The translations under genes and the position numbers were made by a program. 64,000 nt of DNA. It comes from Phragmitibacter sp965284365. GTDB lineage: Bacteria > Verrucomicrobiota > Verrucomicrobiia > Verrucomicrobiales > Verrucomicrobiaceae. Under the pieces are notes generated by a model that was not told where the DNA came from, searched no databases, and saw only the letters and a list, made by a program, of their open reading frames with translations. The stretch spans positions 3,410,001 through 3,474,000 of the forward strand of contig OZ260079.1 in the NCBI GenBank assembly GCA_965284365.1, in the 5' to 3' direction. Of the stretch, positions 40,510 to 48,756 are shown in pieces; positions within the stretch are counted from its first letter, which is position 1; each line of letters starts with the position of its first letter.

Positions 40510-41787
40510 ATGCCTAGCCTCCTGTTTCGCAACGCCCAGATCGCCTCCGAAGACAGCCCTCAGCTTCAGTCAGGTGATGTATGGGTGGAGGATGGTGTCA
40601 TCAAACAAATCGGCGTGGATCTGCCCACTCCCAAAGGCGCCGCAGTAACCGACTGCACCAGCAAAATTCTGCTGCCAGCGCTTTTTGATATTCACGTCCA
40701 TGCCCGCGAGCCGGGCCAGGAGCATAAGGAGAACATCCGGACCTGTAGCGAGGCGGCCATCAATGGCGGTGTCACTGGCTTCGTCATGATGCCGAACACC
40801 AGCCCGTCGATTGATAGTGCAGGCCTGGTGAAGACCGTGTTGGAATCTGCCAGCCGCTGCCGCATCCCGCTTTATACCAGTGGCGCGATCACCAAGGGAC
40901 GCGAGGGCAAGGAACTCGCTGCCATCGGCGCTATGAAAGCCGCCGGCGCTGTCATGATCACGGATGACGGTTTTCCCGTCGGCAATCCCGTCGTTCTGCG
41001 CCGCGCCATGGAGTACGCACGCGACTTCGATCTCATCATCGCCAGCCACTGTGAGACCATGGAACTCAGTGGCAAGGGTTGCATGCATGAAGGCAGCGTC
41101 AGCTACAGCCTGGGCCTCGAAGGCATCCCTGCTATCAGCGAGGAGATTTGCATCGCACGGGACATTCAGATTGCCCAATACACTGGCGCGCGGTTGAACA
41201 TCCAGCACGTCACCACCGCGCGCGGCATGGAGATCATCCGCCGCGCCAAGAACGATGGCGTCAAGGTCACCTGCGAGATAGCCCCTCATCATCTCATCTT
41301 TAATCATCACGACATCGGGGACTACGACACGCACTACAAGATGAACCCGCCCCTCCGCACGCCGGAGGACAACGCGCTCTTGCTGGAAGCATTGCGCGAG
41401 GGTGTTTTTGATGTCATCGCCACCGATCACGCGCCGCACAGTGAGACCGAGAAGAACAATGACTTCTCCACTGCGCCCTTCGGTATCACGGGCTTGGAGA
41501 GCGCTTTGCCATCGCTTTATCACTACTTCATCTCCGAAGGGAAGCTGAACTGGGATGTCATCGTGAAACGGTACTCCGCTGAACCTCGCCGTATCATTGG
41601 TTTGAAGCCTGTGCCGATCGCTGAAGGCACCGCGGCGGAGTTCATTGTGTTTGATCCCGCTGGCAGCACCACCTTCTCCCGTGACTTCATGAAGTCGCGC
41701 AGCGTGAACACACCCTTCCTCGACAAGACGCTCAAAGGCCGCGTGGACACCGTGGTGGTAAAAGGCGAACTGCTTCTGCAACGCTAG
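40510..41787 (+). CDS. pyrC: Dihydroorotase
   Basis: 425 residues from ATG 40510; the frame opens 14 codons earlier at TTG 40468 but that start lies across the hairpin. The DIHVHAREPG motif near residue 60 supplies the HxH zinc ligands plus Arg; MMPNTSPSIDSAGLV, ASHCETMEL, ITCEIAPHHL and ATDHAPHSETEK are all family motifs of type I (AllB/PyrC) dihydroorotases. Forms dihydroorotate in UMP synthesis. Ten bases before pyrF, one operon. Confidence 0.93.
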   Translation: MPSLLFRNAQIASEDSPQLQSGDVWVEDGVIKQIGVDLPTPKGAAVTDCTSKILLPALFDIHVHAREPGQEHKENIRTCSEAAINGGVTGFVMMPNTSPSIDSAGLVKTVLESASRCRIPLYTSGAITKGREGKELAAIGAMKAAGAVMITDDGFPVGNPVVLRRAMEYARDFDLIIASHCETMELSGKGCMHEGSVSYSLGLEGIPAISEEICIARDIQIAQYTGARLNIQHVTTARGMEIIRRAKNDGVKVTCEIAPHHLIFNHHDIGDYDTHYKMNPPLRTPEDNALLLEALREGVFDVIATDHAPHSETEKNNDFSTAPFGITGLESALPSLYHYFISEGKLNWDVIVKRYSAEPRRIIGLKPVPIAEGTAAEFIVFDPAGSTTFSRDFMKSRSVNTPFLDKTLKGRVDTVVVKGELLLQR

Positions 41788-41797
41788 TCAGACAGAC

Positions 41798-42544
41798 ATG
41801 ACCTATCTCGATAAACTAAACGCCCGTATCGCGGCCACCGGTTCCCGCCTTTGTGTTGGTCTCGACGTGCGCGCTGACTCCGCTGCCGAAGCCCGCGCTT
41901 TCATTCAGGACGTCATCGCGCAGACCGCGCCCTACGCTGCCGCTTTCAAACCCAACGCAGCATACTTTGAAGCACTCGGATGGCAGGGCATGCAACTGCT
42001 CGAAGAACTTCGCGGCATGATTCCCTCCGACATCCCGCTCGTGTTGGATGTGAAGCGCGGGGACATCGGTGAAACACAGAAATACTACGCCAAGGCCTGT
42101 TACGATGTCATCGGCGCAGATGCCGTGACGCTGAATCCCTTCATGGGGCGTGATACTCTCGAGCCATTCCTTGAATACGCCGACAAAGGTTTCTACCTCC
42201 TCGCAGTCACCTCCAATCCCGGCGCAGTCGATATCGAGAAACAACGCATTCTCCCGGATGAGCGTTACGTCTTCGAAATCGTCGCCGGCATGCTGTCCGG
42301 CCACGACCAAGGTGGTCTCGTCCTCGGACTAACCAACGCCTCTGCCGACATCCTTCCCAGGATTCCGGACGTGCCCCTACTGATCCCCGGCCTCGGTGCC
42401 CAAGGTGGCGACGTCGCAGCCCTGCAAAACAGCGGGCGTAAGGCCCCGGCGCTGATCAATGTCTCCCGCGGCATTCTGTACGCTGAGCCGGACAAGACTT
42501 TTGCGCAAAAGGCCGAGCATTGGGCGGGGATGACGAAGGTGTAA
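41798..42544 (+). CDS. pyrF: Orotidine 5'-phosphate decarboxylase (type 2)
   Basis: 248 residues. LCVGLDVRADS, the active-site LVLDVKRGDIGETQKYYA (Lys and two Asp) and LIPGLGAQGGD near the end identify the group 2 enzyme, found where the protein is longer than Escherichia coli PyrF. It makes UMP, the last step after PyrC's branch of the pathway. Cotranscribed with pyrC by spacing. No terminator clearly seen in the 88 bp before the convergent gene. Confidence 0.95.
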   Translation: MTYLDKLNARIAATGSRLCVGLDVRADSAAEARAFIQDVIAQTAPYAAAFKPNAAYFEALGWQGMQLLEELRGMIPSDIPLVLDVKRGDIGETQKYYAKACYDVIGADAVTLNPFMGRDTLEPFLEYADKGFYLLAVTSNPGAVDIEKQRILPDERYVFEIVAGMLSGHDQGGLVLGLTNASADILPRIPDVPLLIPGLGAQGGDVAALQNSGRKAPALINVSRGILYAEPDKTFAQKAEHWAGMTKV

Positions 42545-42632
42545 CCCCCCTTTGGGATATCGGCCAACAAACCAACACCTCCAACGTGGGTGGTGGCTCG
42601 GTGCGCTCGCCACAGGGCCATTCGGCGCTGTG

Positions 42633-43517
42633 TCAATTCCCAGTCAGCACCTTATCCGCCACCACTGCCAGTTTCCCGGTCGCAAGATTCCAACTTAACT
42701 TCGCTTCGTGATCCACCAGATCGGTCCCATTTTCCGTGGTGTAGCTTAGCTTGAAGAGCAGGATGTCGCCTTTCCAGCTTTCCACATCCGCGTAGATGCC
42801 GCCGGGAAAGAAGAAGGAGTCTTCATCCCGTTTTAAAGCCCCCGCGAATTCCGCAACCGACAACCGCACCGGCTCCTTGCCAGGTTGCCAAATCATCAAA
42901 GGTCCGAGCCTCCGCCCATCCAACATCTCCACCGCCACCACATCCTTCTTTGGATGCCAGTTCACCGTTGATGTCAGCTCGGAGTTCCCCCAACTGCACA
43001 CCATCTTAGCCTCGAACTCGAACCCCACGAGCTCCTCGGTGGCATTCTTTGTATCAATGATGCAGGGCACGCCATAACGCTCATACAGCGCCCAGCGCTT
43101 GTTGGGACTGCGGCATACCATGGCGTTGCTGGCATACTCGCGCTTCAGTAGAGCTGTGCCCCGCTTTGCCATATTGGCCAAGCCTTCATCTTCCACTGAT
43201 AGAAGAGGCTTCAGCGCTGCGAGAAATTCGGCTGTTCGCTCTTTTGGGATCTGATGCCAGCGGCTGCCGATCGCTCGTGCAGCCAACCTTTTGACTGAGT
43301 CGCCTTCCAATCTGATGGCCACCAAGCACGCGTCTGGAATGCGTGGATCCAGCGAAGTCTGCACGACATCAATCGCGGCTCTCCGTGTGTCCATGTCGGA
43401 ACTTTGTAGATCCTTTATTGCCTCGTTCAGTTCGGTGTCCGTTTGAGCCAGGCCCGTGGTGGCAAGGATCGTGAACGTGATCAGACCAAAGGAGAGGCGA
43501 AGTGTAGCGGCAATCAT
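42633..43517 (-). CDS. Secreted protein with HEAT-like repeats
   Basis: 294 residues from ATG 43517. A TATAAT lies at 43574-43569, so the longer frame opening with TTG at 43565 would start almost on top of the promoter. Sec signal MIAATLRLSFGLITFTILATTGLAQ. Residues 30-110 have short helical repeats (DMDTRRAAIDVVQTSL, VKRLAARAIGSRW), then a beta domain (FEFEAKMVCSWGNSELTSTV). No enzyme motif. Function unknown. Confidence 0.65.
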   Translation of the reverse strand: MIAATLRLSFGLITFTILATTGLAQTDTELNEAIKDLQSSDMDTRRAAIDVVQTSLDPRIPDACLVAIRLEGDSVKRLAARAIGSRWHQIPKERTAEFLAALKPLLSVEDEGLANMAKRGTALLKREYASNAMVCRSPNKRWALYERYGVPCIIDTKNATEELVGFEFEAKMVCSWGNSELTSTVNWHPKKDVVAVEMLDGRRLGPLMIWQPGKEPVRLSVAEFAGALKRDEDSFFFPGGIYADVESWKGDILLFKLSYTTENGTDLVDHEAKLSWNLATGKLAVVADKVLTGN

Positions 43518-43583
43518 GGCGGCGCGGTGGCTGCCTCGATATGGAATCACCGACGACTTTCGCAACTGATTATATCGCCAAAC

Positions 43584-44339
43584 TCAGGGCAGTGTTTTAA
43601 CGAATAATGCCCACAATTCATCCACCGTTTTGCCCGTCAGAGTCTTCCAGGCAGAGTCGGTGTATCTGCTCTGCCGTAGCAACTCGTTCATTCCCTTCAC
43701 CACGCCCGCGGTATGATGCTTCTCGATCCATTCCAGAAACATCGCTGCCGTTTTGTAGGCATCCGTGTATTTCGCTTTGGCCGGATCCAGCTTCGGGCGC
43801 GGCGCGTGCGGCTCGAAGTGGCCGATTCGGATGTAATCCGCAACCCCTTCCACCAGCCAGGGAGGTCCGCCCGATGGATAGGCTTGCACCACATGCGTCA
43901 GTTCATGGATCACCATGCCGAAGTCATCCTTATGCGCCCGCACATACGCTGCTGAGATGGTGATCTTATTGTCCGTCGCATACGCCACGCCGTTCATCTT
44001 TGGATCGAAGTACAAAGTGACTTCATTCGGCGCAACAAAGCCGGGGGAGGGGAGCAGAGCGGCAGTCTTCGGGAACCACTGCACGCAAAGTGTGCCCGCC
44101 TGATTCCCCCAATCTTTCAAATCCGGCGCATCCTGTGTGTCCACCAGAGCCGTCACTCCTTTTAGCGAGATTTTAGTGACCGTGCGCGTGCTCGCCTTTG
44201 CGGCATCGGGCTTGGCAGGCGCTTGCTCTTCTGCTCGCGCCAGGGGGATGGCCACCATCAGAAAACCAAAGACCACGATCACAGCAGCGGGATACAAAGA
44301 AGTCATAGCAAGCAGGAAAAAGCTCAGCAACAAGCGCAA
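43584..44339 (-). CDS. Secreted metallopeptidase, basic secretory protein family
   Basis: 251 residues with a long signal peptide (hydrophobic 3-33, cleavage after ARA near 36). The zinc motif HELTHVVQ is near residue 143, followed by GPPWLVEGVADYIRIG, the third ligand region of BSP-type peptidases. C-terminal helices (AAMFLEWIEKHH, KTVDELWALFVKTL) are typical of the family. Likely a periplasmic or secreted protease; substrate unknown. The catalytic Glu is intact. Confidence 0.85.
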   Translation of the reverse strand: MRLLLSFFLLAMTSLYPAAVIVVFGFLMVAIPLARAEEQAPAKPDAAKASTRTVTKISLKGVTALVDTQDAPDLKDWGNQAGTLCVQWFPKTAALLPSPGFVAPNEVTLYFDPKMNGVAYATDNKITISAAYVRAHKDDFGMVIHELTHVVQAYPSGGPPWLVEGVADYIRIGHFEPHAPRPKLDPAKAKYTDAYKTAAMFLEWIEKHHTAGVVKGMNELLRQSRYTDSAWKTLTGKTVDELWALFVKTLP

Positions 44340-44396
44340 AGCCTAATCCAGGAGACGCGTCGAGAGCGACTACTTTTTGTCAGAGCCTTATCGAAC

Positions 44397-45818
44397 TCAC
44401 TTCCCTTCCGATATTGTCACCGCCAGCCACGGTCCTGCATCCCCCAAACTCGCGTTCCAGAACCAAGCGGACACATCGGTATAAGTTTGCCCCGTGGCAC
44501 TGACAATCCGCTCCCGCACCGTGAATCGCTCCGTGGCGGATTGCGCCACGAACATCTGCCACCGCCGCCCATCTTCATCTTCCAGCATCTTTGGCGACTG
44601 GATCGCATAGCCAGACGCCCGCAGACAATCCGCGCTTGAGTGCAGGAGCCGCGTTGCCCGGTTCACTTTGCGCAGGATCACTTCTGCATCGCCTGCTCGA
44701 AATCGGCCCACTTCACCAGGAAACGACGATAGAAATGACGCCTCCTTCTGCGTCAATGGCAGCGGCACAAGCGGACTCCCATTCAGCGTGGCAGGCCACG
44801 TTGCCTGCTCAGGTGTTAGCGAAGGCAAACCATCCGGTGCTTTCGCCGCATAGGCAATCCATGTCACCGCAGACACCAATACTAATAGCATCAAGCCAGT
44901 CACCCTCGCACGACCTAACCCCATCCAGACGAGGTTGCCCGTTGCTCTCCCTCTCTTCGGCAGCCTTTTCATCTTCCGCATCTCCCCCAGATTTCCCCAC
45001 GCAAAGATGCCCGCCAGCATCAGACCATAACATCCCATCCCCACCGCCTCATGCGTCCAGTGTGGCCAATGCATCCTCCCGGATTCCGGCAGGAAAAGCA
45101 CGATCACCCTAAGCACGTTGCCCGCGATCACGATCACCCAGGCCGCGCCTAACCAGGACAAAGTGCGAACCAAGTTGCACTGCTGCCACGCCGCAAGAAC
45201 TGCTGCCGTGAACAATCCCGTCCAGAGCATCGCCACGCCTGCACACGCGGGATCCACCCCGACCATCTTCCCGCCATCCACCAGCAGCACCCCTTGCCGG
45301 ATCACATCCCAACCCCAGAGTCTCCAGAATCCCGCGGCCATTTCAGCAGCCACCCATCGCATCGGATAGCCCAGGTAGAAGTTCAGTGAAGCGACCAACG
45401 GGAGTGACAACATCAGCAGGCTCACATATCCGCTTCTCCCTTTGGCAGGATAGACACTCAATCCGAAGACCATCAGCCCCGCCAGCGCCTGCAACATTGG
45501 CGGCACACCTGGCGGCGCCCACCGCATCGCCGCCAATCCTGCTGCTCCCACCAACAACCGCCCGGCATGCCATTGCACCCGTGAGCGTTGTCTCCAAAGC
45601 ATCCATCCAGCCGCCAGCAAAGCCAGTAGCCCGAGCGGATCATCGGAGCCATCAGTCACCCGTTTTCCATACCACCTAGCCGCAGGCCACGCTGCGACTG
45701 CGAAAAGCAGCCCTGCCAGCACGGAGAAATACAGACCGTGGCGGCGGGACGCTCGTGCGCCTTCACAATGCTTAGTCATGCCTCGCATACAGATCCGAAT
45801 GACTTTTGAAGTTCTCAC
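44397..45818 (-). CDS. Exosortase with fused EpsI-like domain
   Basis: 473 residues. About eight membrane spans; the catalytic set is DPACAGVAMLW (Cys near 193), GNVLRVIVLFLPE (Arg) and THEAVGMG (His), matching exosortases, which cut PEP-CTERM signals. After about residue 330 a soluble region follows with HSSADCLRASGY (EpsI-like segment), so the usual partner protein is fused to the enzyme. It lies next to a PEP-CTERM protein, presumably its dedicated substrate. The start is uncertain: GTG 45818 or ATG 45788/45779. Confidence 0.88.
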   Translation of the reverse strand: MRTSKVIRICMRGMTKHCEGARASRRHGLYFSVLAGLLFAVAAWPAARWYGKRVTDGSDDPLGLLALLAAGWMLWRQRSRVQWHAGRLLVGAAGLAAMRWAPPGVPPMLQALAGLMVFGLSVYPAKGRSGYVSLLMLSLPLVASLNFYLGYPMRWVAAEMAAGFWRLWGWDVIRQGVLLVDGGKMVGVDPACAGVAMLWTGLFTAAVLAAWQQCNLVRTLSWLGAAWVIVIAGNVLRVIVLFLPESGRMHWPHWTHEAVGMGCYGLMLAGIFAWGNLGEMRKMKRLPKRGRATGNLVWMGLGRARVTGLMLLVLVSAVTWIAYAAKAPDGLPSLTPEQATWPATLNGSPLVPLPLTQKEASFLSSFPGEVGRFRAGDAEVILRKVNRATRLLHSSADCLRASGYAIQSPKMLEDEDGRRWQMFVAQSATERFTVRERIVSATGQTYTDVSAWFWNASLGDAGPWLAVTISEGK

Positions 45819-45845
45819 GACCCCGCCACCATTCTCACCGCACGC

Positions 45846-47912
45846 CTACCACTTCCTGCGTCTCGCCATCAGCAAGCTTGCTGCCGTAAAGGCCAGCAGC
45901 AGGAAAGTCCCAGGTTCCGGCACCGCACTCGTTTTTCCTGTGGAGCTCGTAGTGCTCACCACCGCCGTCTGGGTTGGTGCCACCGCCTGGTTGGACACGC
46001 CTTGAGGCAGCGGCAGCGGCTGCTGAACTGTCTGCAATTGCTCTTGCACCTGAGCCAGAATTTCACGCGGCGTGTCATCGACCGCCACGAAAGAGGTGAA
46101 CTCCGTCAGCAGATTGTAAGTAAGCCCCAATGTGGCGATCTCGCGGTTCTCCTCATTGTTCTCACGAGAGATGGGCGCTGCTTCCATGAGGCTCTCCACT
46201 TTCTCCCTGGCCCAGAGCGGACGCAGCGCGGCATTGTTGGTGCCTTTGGCCGCCTCCGCCGCCACATCAAAGACTGCCGTGTAAGGCGCTGTCCCGCTCC
46301 GGCCGGTCAGAGTGATCCGCCCCGTTGGCTCACCGGTCCACTTGCCGATGATCTCGATCGGGCGATCCGCGAATACATCCGGCACCTTGAGGGGTTGCAT
46401 GGCGTTCGTGGCGAAGCCGTCATAGCGGACTTCGATGTTCGTCAGCACAGGCGCGCTGATGTATTCGCGGAATTGCTTCGCTTTCGCTGCGGCTTCGCCC
46501 GGTTCGAGCACCACGAAGGGCTCACCTTGACCCGCATGCGCCAGGCCTTCGATCAGCCAGCGATTCACCGAACTGCCGATCCCAAAGGCAAACAGGTTAG
46601 CCTCATTCAGTTTCTCCTTCACCAGCGTGAAAGCCTTCTTCTCGATGTCTACAAATCCATCCGTCACCAGAACTATGCTGCGGGACACGCCTGCTGCACG
46701 TGGCAGCGCCAGCGCCCGTTCCAGTGCCGAGATCAACTCCGTCCCACCGAACCCACCTTGCTTGCCCAGGAAATTGACGGCTTCCCGAATATTTCCCGCT
46801 GTGGCAGGCAGCGGCTTCTCCGACAGAGTCGCACTGGAACTCGCGAACAACAGCACATTGAAAGTATCCGTCTCACGGAGGCCGCTCAGAAGATCGCGCA
46901 TCAGCGTCTTGGCGGTATCCAGCGGAAATCCACTCATGCTCCCGCTCACATCCACGATGAAACAGTAGTCCCGTAGCGGGATGTGCTCCGGCTTCACTCG
47001 TGCGGGCGGCTGCACATTCAACAGGAAGAAATTCTCCGTTGCATCCTTGTGGAGCAATAGCCCGCTCGCCACCTGCTGATCCGCCAGTTGGTATCGCAAC
47101 ACGAAGTCGCGATTGCCCGCTTCTTCGCTGGCTGGCAATGTCACGTTCGCGCGATCCCTGCCCACGAATGCGATCTTCGACGCCTGATGACTCGGGGAAG
47201 CTAGCGATTGCAATGGCATACCCGCCAGCACTTCCATTTGGAGTGCAAAGGTCGCCGTCGTCTCCGTCTTCTCCGCCAGATAGGGATTCTTCACCCATGT
47301 CTCCGCGCCCGCATTTTTGTTCGAGTAGCGCGGTCCCACCACCGTGGGGAACATAAATTCATACACGCGGTCCGTGGCAGCCAGCTTCTCACTATAGTGC
47401 AGCGTCACCTGCACTTCGTCACCCGGCATGATATTCGCCACACTCATCTGGAAGACATTGGGTCGCTGCTGCTCCAACAGAGACGCCGTTTTGTTTTCGG
47501 TCTTGGCCTTTTGGAATGTCGCCTTGGCTTGCTCTTTTTCCTGAATCTTCGCCTTGATGACCCGCTGTCCGATTCGCATCTCCATGCCATGCACCGCTGC
47601 CCGCGTGGAGGCCGGGAAAACATAAATCGCCTCCAGCGGCACCTTCCCTGTATTCGCATACGTCTGCTCCACGGTCACTTGCGCGATGACACCGGACACC
47701 GACGCCTTCACCTGGGTGCTCTTAAGCGGGAGCGCTTCCACATTCGGATCACCACCGATCACTTGAAATTGCGGTGACTGCGTTTTCTCCGCCGCCAGAT
47801 CGCCGATCGGATGCGGTTGCGGCACGGCCAGCGCCAGACTGGCCGCCATGGCGAATAAAGCCGCCTGCACAGGAATAGGGATGCGAATGAACCTTCGAAG
47901 TTCCAGTTTCAT
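45846..47912 (-). CDS. VIT/vWA-domain PEP-CTERM protein
   Basis: 688 residues. A signal peptide (1-30) precedes a VIT domain (about 55-180; VEQTYANTGKVPLEAIYVFP) and a von Willebrand A domain with full MIDAS (DVSGSMSG near 320, GGTEL, VTDGF) to about 500. A Gln/Pro-rich linker leads to a textbook PEP-CTERM tail: VPEPGTFLLL, hydrophobic helix, ARRRKW. Likely anchored or released at the surface by the adjacent exosortase. Four 11-bp GTGAA repeats stand upstream. Confidence 0.92.
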   Translation of the reverse strand: MKLELRRFIRIPIPVQAALFAMAASLALAVPQPHPIGDLAAEKTQSPQFQVIGGDPNVEALPLKSTQVKASVSGVIAQVTVEQTYANTGKVPLEAIYVFPASTRAAVHGMEMRIGQRVIKAKIQEKEQAKATFQKAKTENKTASLLEQQRPNVFQMSVANIMPGDEVQVTLHYSEKLAATDRVYEFMFPTVVGPRYSNKNAGAETWVKNPYLAEKTETTATFALQMEVLAGMPLQSLASPSHQASKIAFVGRDRANVTLPASEEAGNRDFVLRYQLADQQVASGLLLHKDATENFFLLNVQPPARVKPEHIPLRDYCFIVDVSGSMSGFPLDTAKTLMRDLLSGLRETDTFNVLLFASSSATLSEKPLPATAGNIREAVNFLGKQGGFGGTELISALERALALPRAAGVSRSIVLVTDGFVDIEKKAFTLVKEKLNEANLFAFGIGSSVNRWLIEGLAHAGQGEPFVVLEPGEAAAKAKQFREYISAPVLTNIEVRYDGFATNAMQPLKVPDVFADRPIEIIGKWTGEPTGRITLTGRSGTAPYTAVFDVAAEAAKGTNNAALRPLWAREKVESLMEAAPISRENNEENREIATLGLTYNLLTEFTSFVAVDDTPREILAQVQEQLQTVQQPLPLPQGVSNQAVAPTQTAVVSTTSSTGKTSAVPEPGTFLLLAFTAASLLMARRRKW

Positions 47913-47970
47913 AGATAGGATGGGTAGAGTGATGCAATGCTTTTGATCACCCCCATCCTGCCCGCCCTAC

Positions 47971-48008
47971 GTGAAGGCTTTGTGAACGCCCTGTGAAACC
48001 TGCGTGAA
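47971..48008 (-). promoter_or_regulatory. PhoB/OmpR-type operator: four 11-bp repeats
   Basis: On the plus strand GTGAA begins at 47971, 47982, 47993 and 48004, exactly 11 bp apart. On the strand of the VIT/vWA gene this is a four-unit TTCAC(N6) array, the form used by winged-helix response regulators such as PhoB/PhoP. It lies 59-96 bp upstream of that gene's start, right for an activator of it and of the exosortase downstream. Confidence 0.65.
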
Positions 48009-48116
48009 AAGAGCAAACGATGGAATCTCGATACCCTACAATGGATGACCGCTTACTATCTTGCGAATCACAAATACACCATCACGTTCGCAGGCCCGAG
48101 ATTTGGCCAGCGGTTA

Positions 48117-48374
48117 TCATTCATAATGATAACGCAACTGCGCGATCTCCAGCGTCTGTCCCGACATTCGATATACCATCCGGTGCTCTGGTGAGATTCG
48201 CCGTGACCAAAAACCCGCCAAAGCATGCCTAAGCTGCTCTGGCTTGCCCAGACCTTCAAAAGGATTCCGTGCCGTGTCCTTAATCAGTTCATTAATCTTG
48301 CGCAGCAGCTTCTTGTCAGTTTGCTGCCAATATTGATAGTCTTCCCAAGCCTGAGGTGAGAAGAGAAGATTCAC
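48117..48374 (-). CDS. yoeB: YoeB-family toxin (ribosome-dependent mRNA interferase)
   Basis: 85 residues from a GTG that overlaps the antitoxin stop (GTGA); the longer frame upstream merges with the antitoxin's DNA and is not the gene. SPQAWEDYQYWQQTDKKLLRKINELIKD, GKPEQLRHALAGFWSRRISPEHRMVYR and LRYHYE at the end are family motifs with the catalytic Glu, Arg and C-terminal His/Tyr. Cleaves mRNA at the ribosome when free of antitoxin. Confidence 0.93.
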   Translation of the reverse strand: MNLLFSPQAWEDYQYWQQTDKKLLRKINELIKDTARNPFEGLGKPEQLRHALAGFWSRRISPEHRMVYRMSGQTLEIAQLRYHYE

Positions 48375-48634
48375 GATTCGGCTAGATCGCTGAGTTTTTG
48401 GCGCGTGCCTTTCTTTTGATTCAGATTGTCCATGGATTCCAACAACCGTTTTGCATTTGCCGGGGCTCGTAAAAGATAAGCAGTCTCCTCCAGCGATTCG
48501 AAATCCTCTAAGGACATCATCACCACAGCTTGGTCCCGGTTCCTCGTGATGATAACTGGAGCATGATCCTCGCAAACGCGATCCATGGTGGAAGCCAGGT
48601 TTTCCCGGGCGGCAGTATAAGTAATTGCCTGCAT
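48371..48634 (-). CDS. yefM: YefM-family antitoxin
   Basis: 87 residues from ATG 48634; a GTG six codons upstream is also open. MQAITYTAARENLASTMDRVCEDHAPVIITRNR is the Phd/YefM DNA-binding domain, followed by AVVMMSLEDFESLEETAYLL and a C-terminal tail that wraps the toxin. Autorepressor of the pair. No good ribosome site, and inverted TGCAT/ATGCA near the start could be the operator. Confidence 0.93.
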   Translation of the reverse strand: MQAITYTAARENLASTMDRVCEDHAPVIITRNRDQAVVMMSLEDFESLEETAYLLRAPANAKRLLESMDNLNQKKGTRQKLSDLAES

Positions 48635-48756
48635 ATGGACAGGATAATGCACATATATCAGCCGTCAAGGTTGGAGCGCTTCAGTAGCAAATTTCCGCGG
48701 TCCATAATTCCTTTGAGATCACATCCCCATTGCCCCATGTATCACCGCCCCACGCA

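Noticed and set aside
45846..47912. Naming the exosortase pair as the XrtN/VIT system
   Set aside because: That system is known to me mainly from Bacteroidetes with a different sorting tail; here the substrate has a classic VPEPGT tail.
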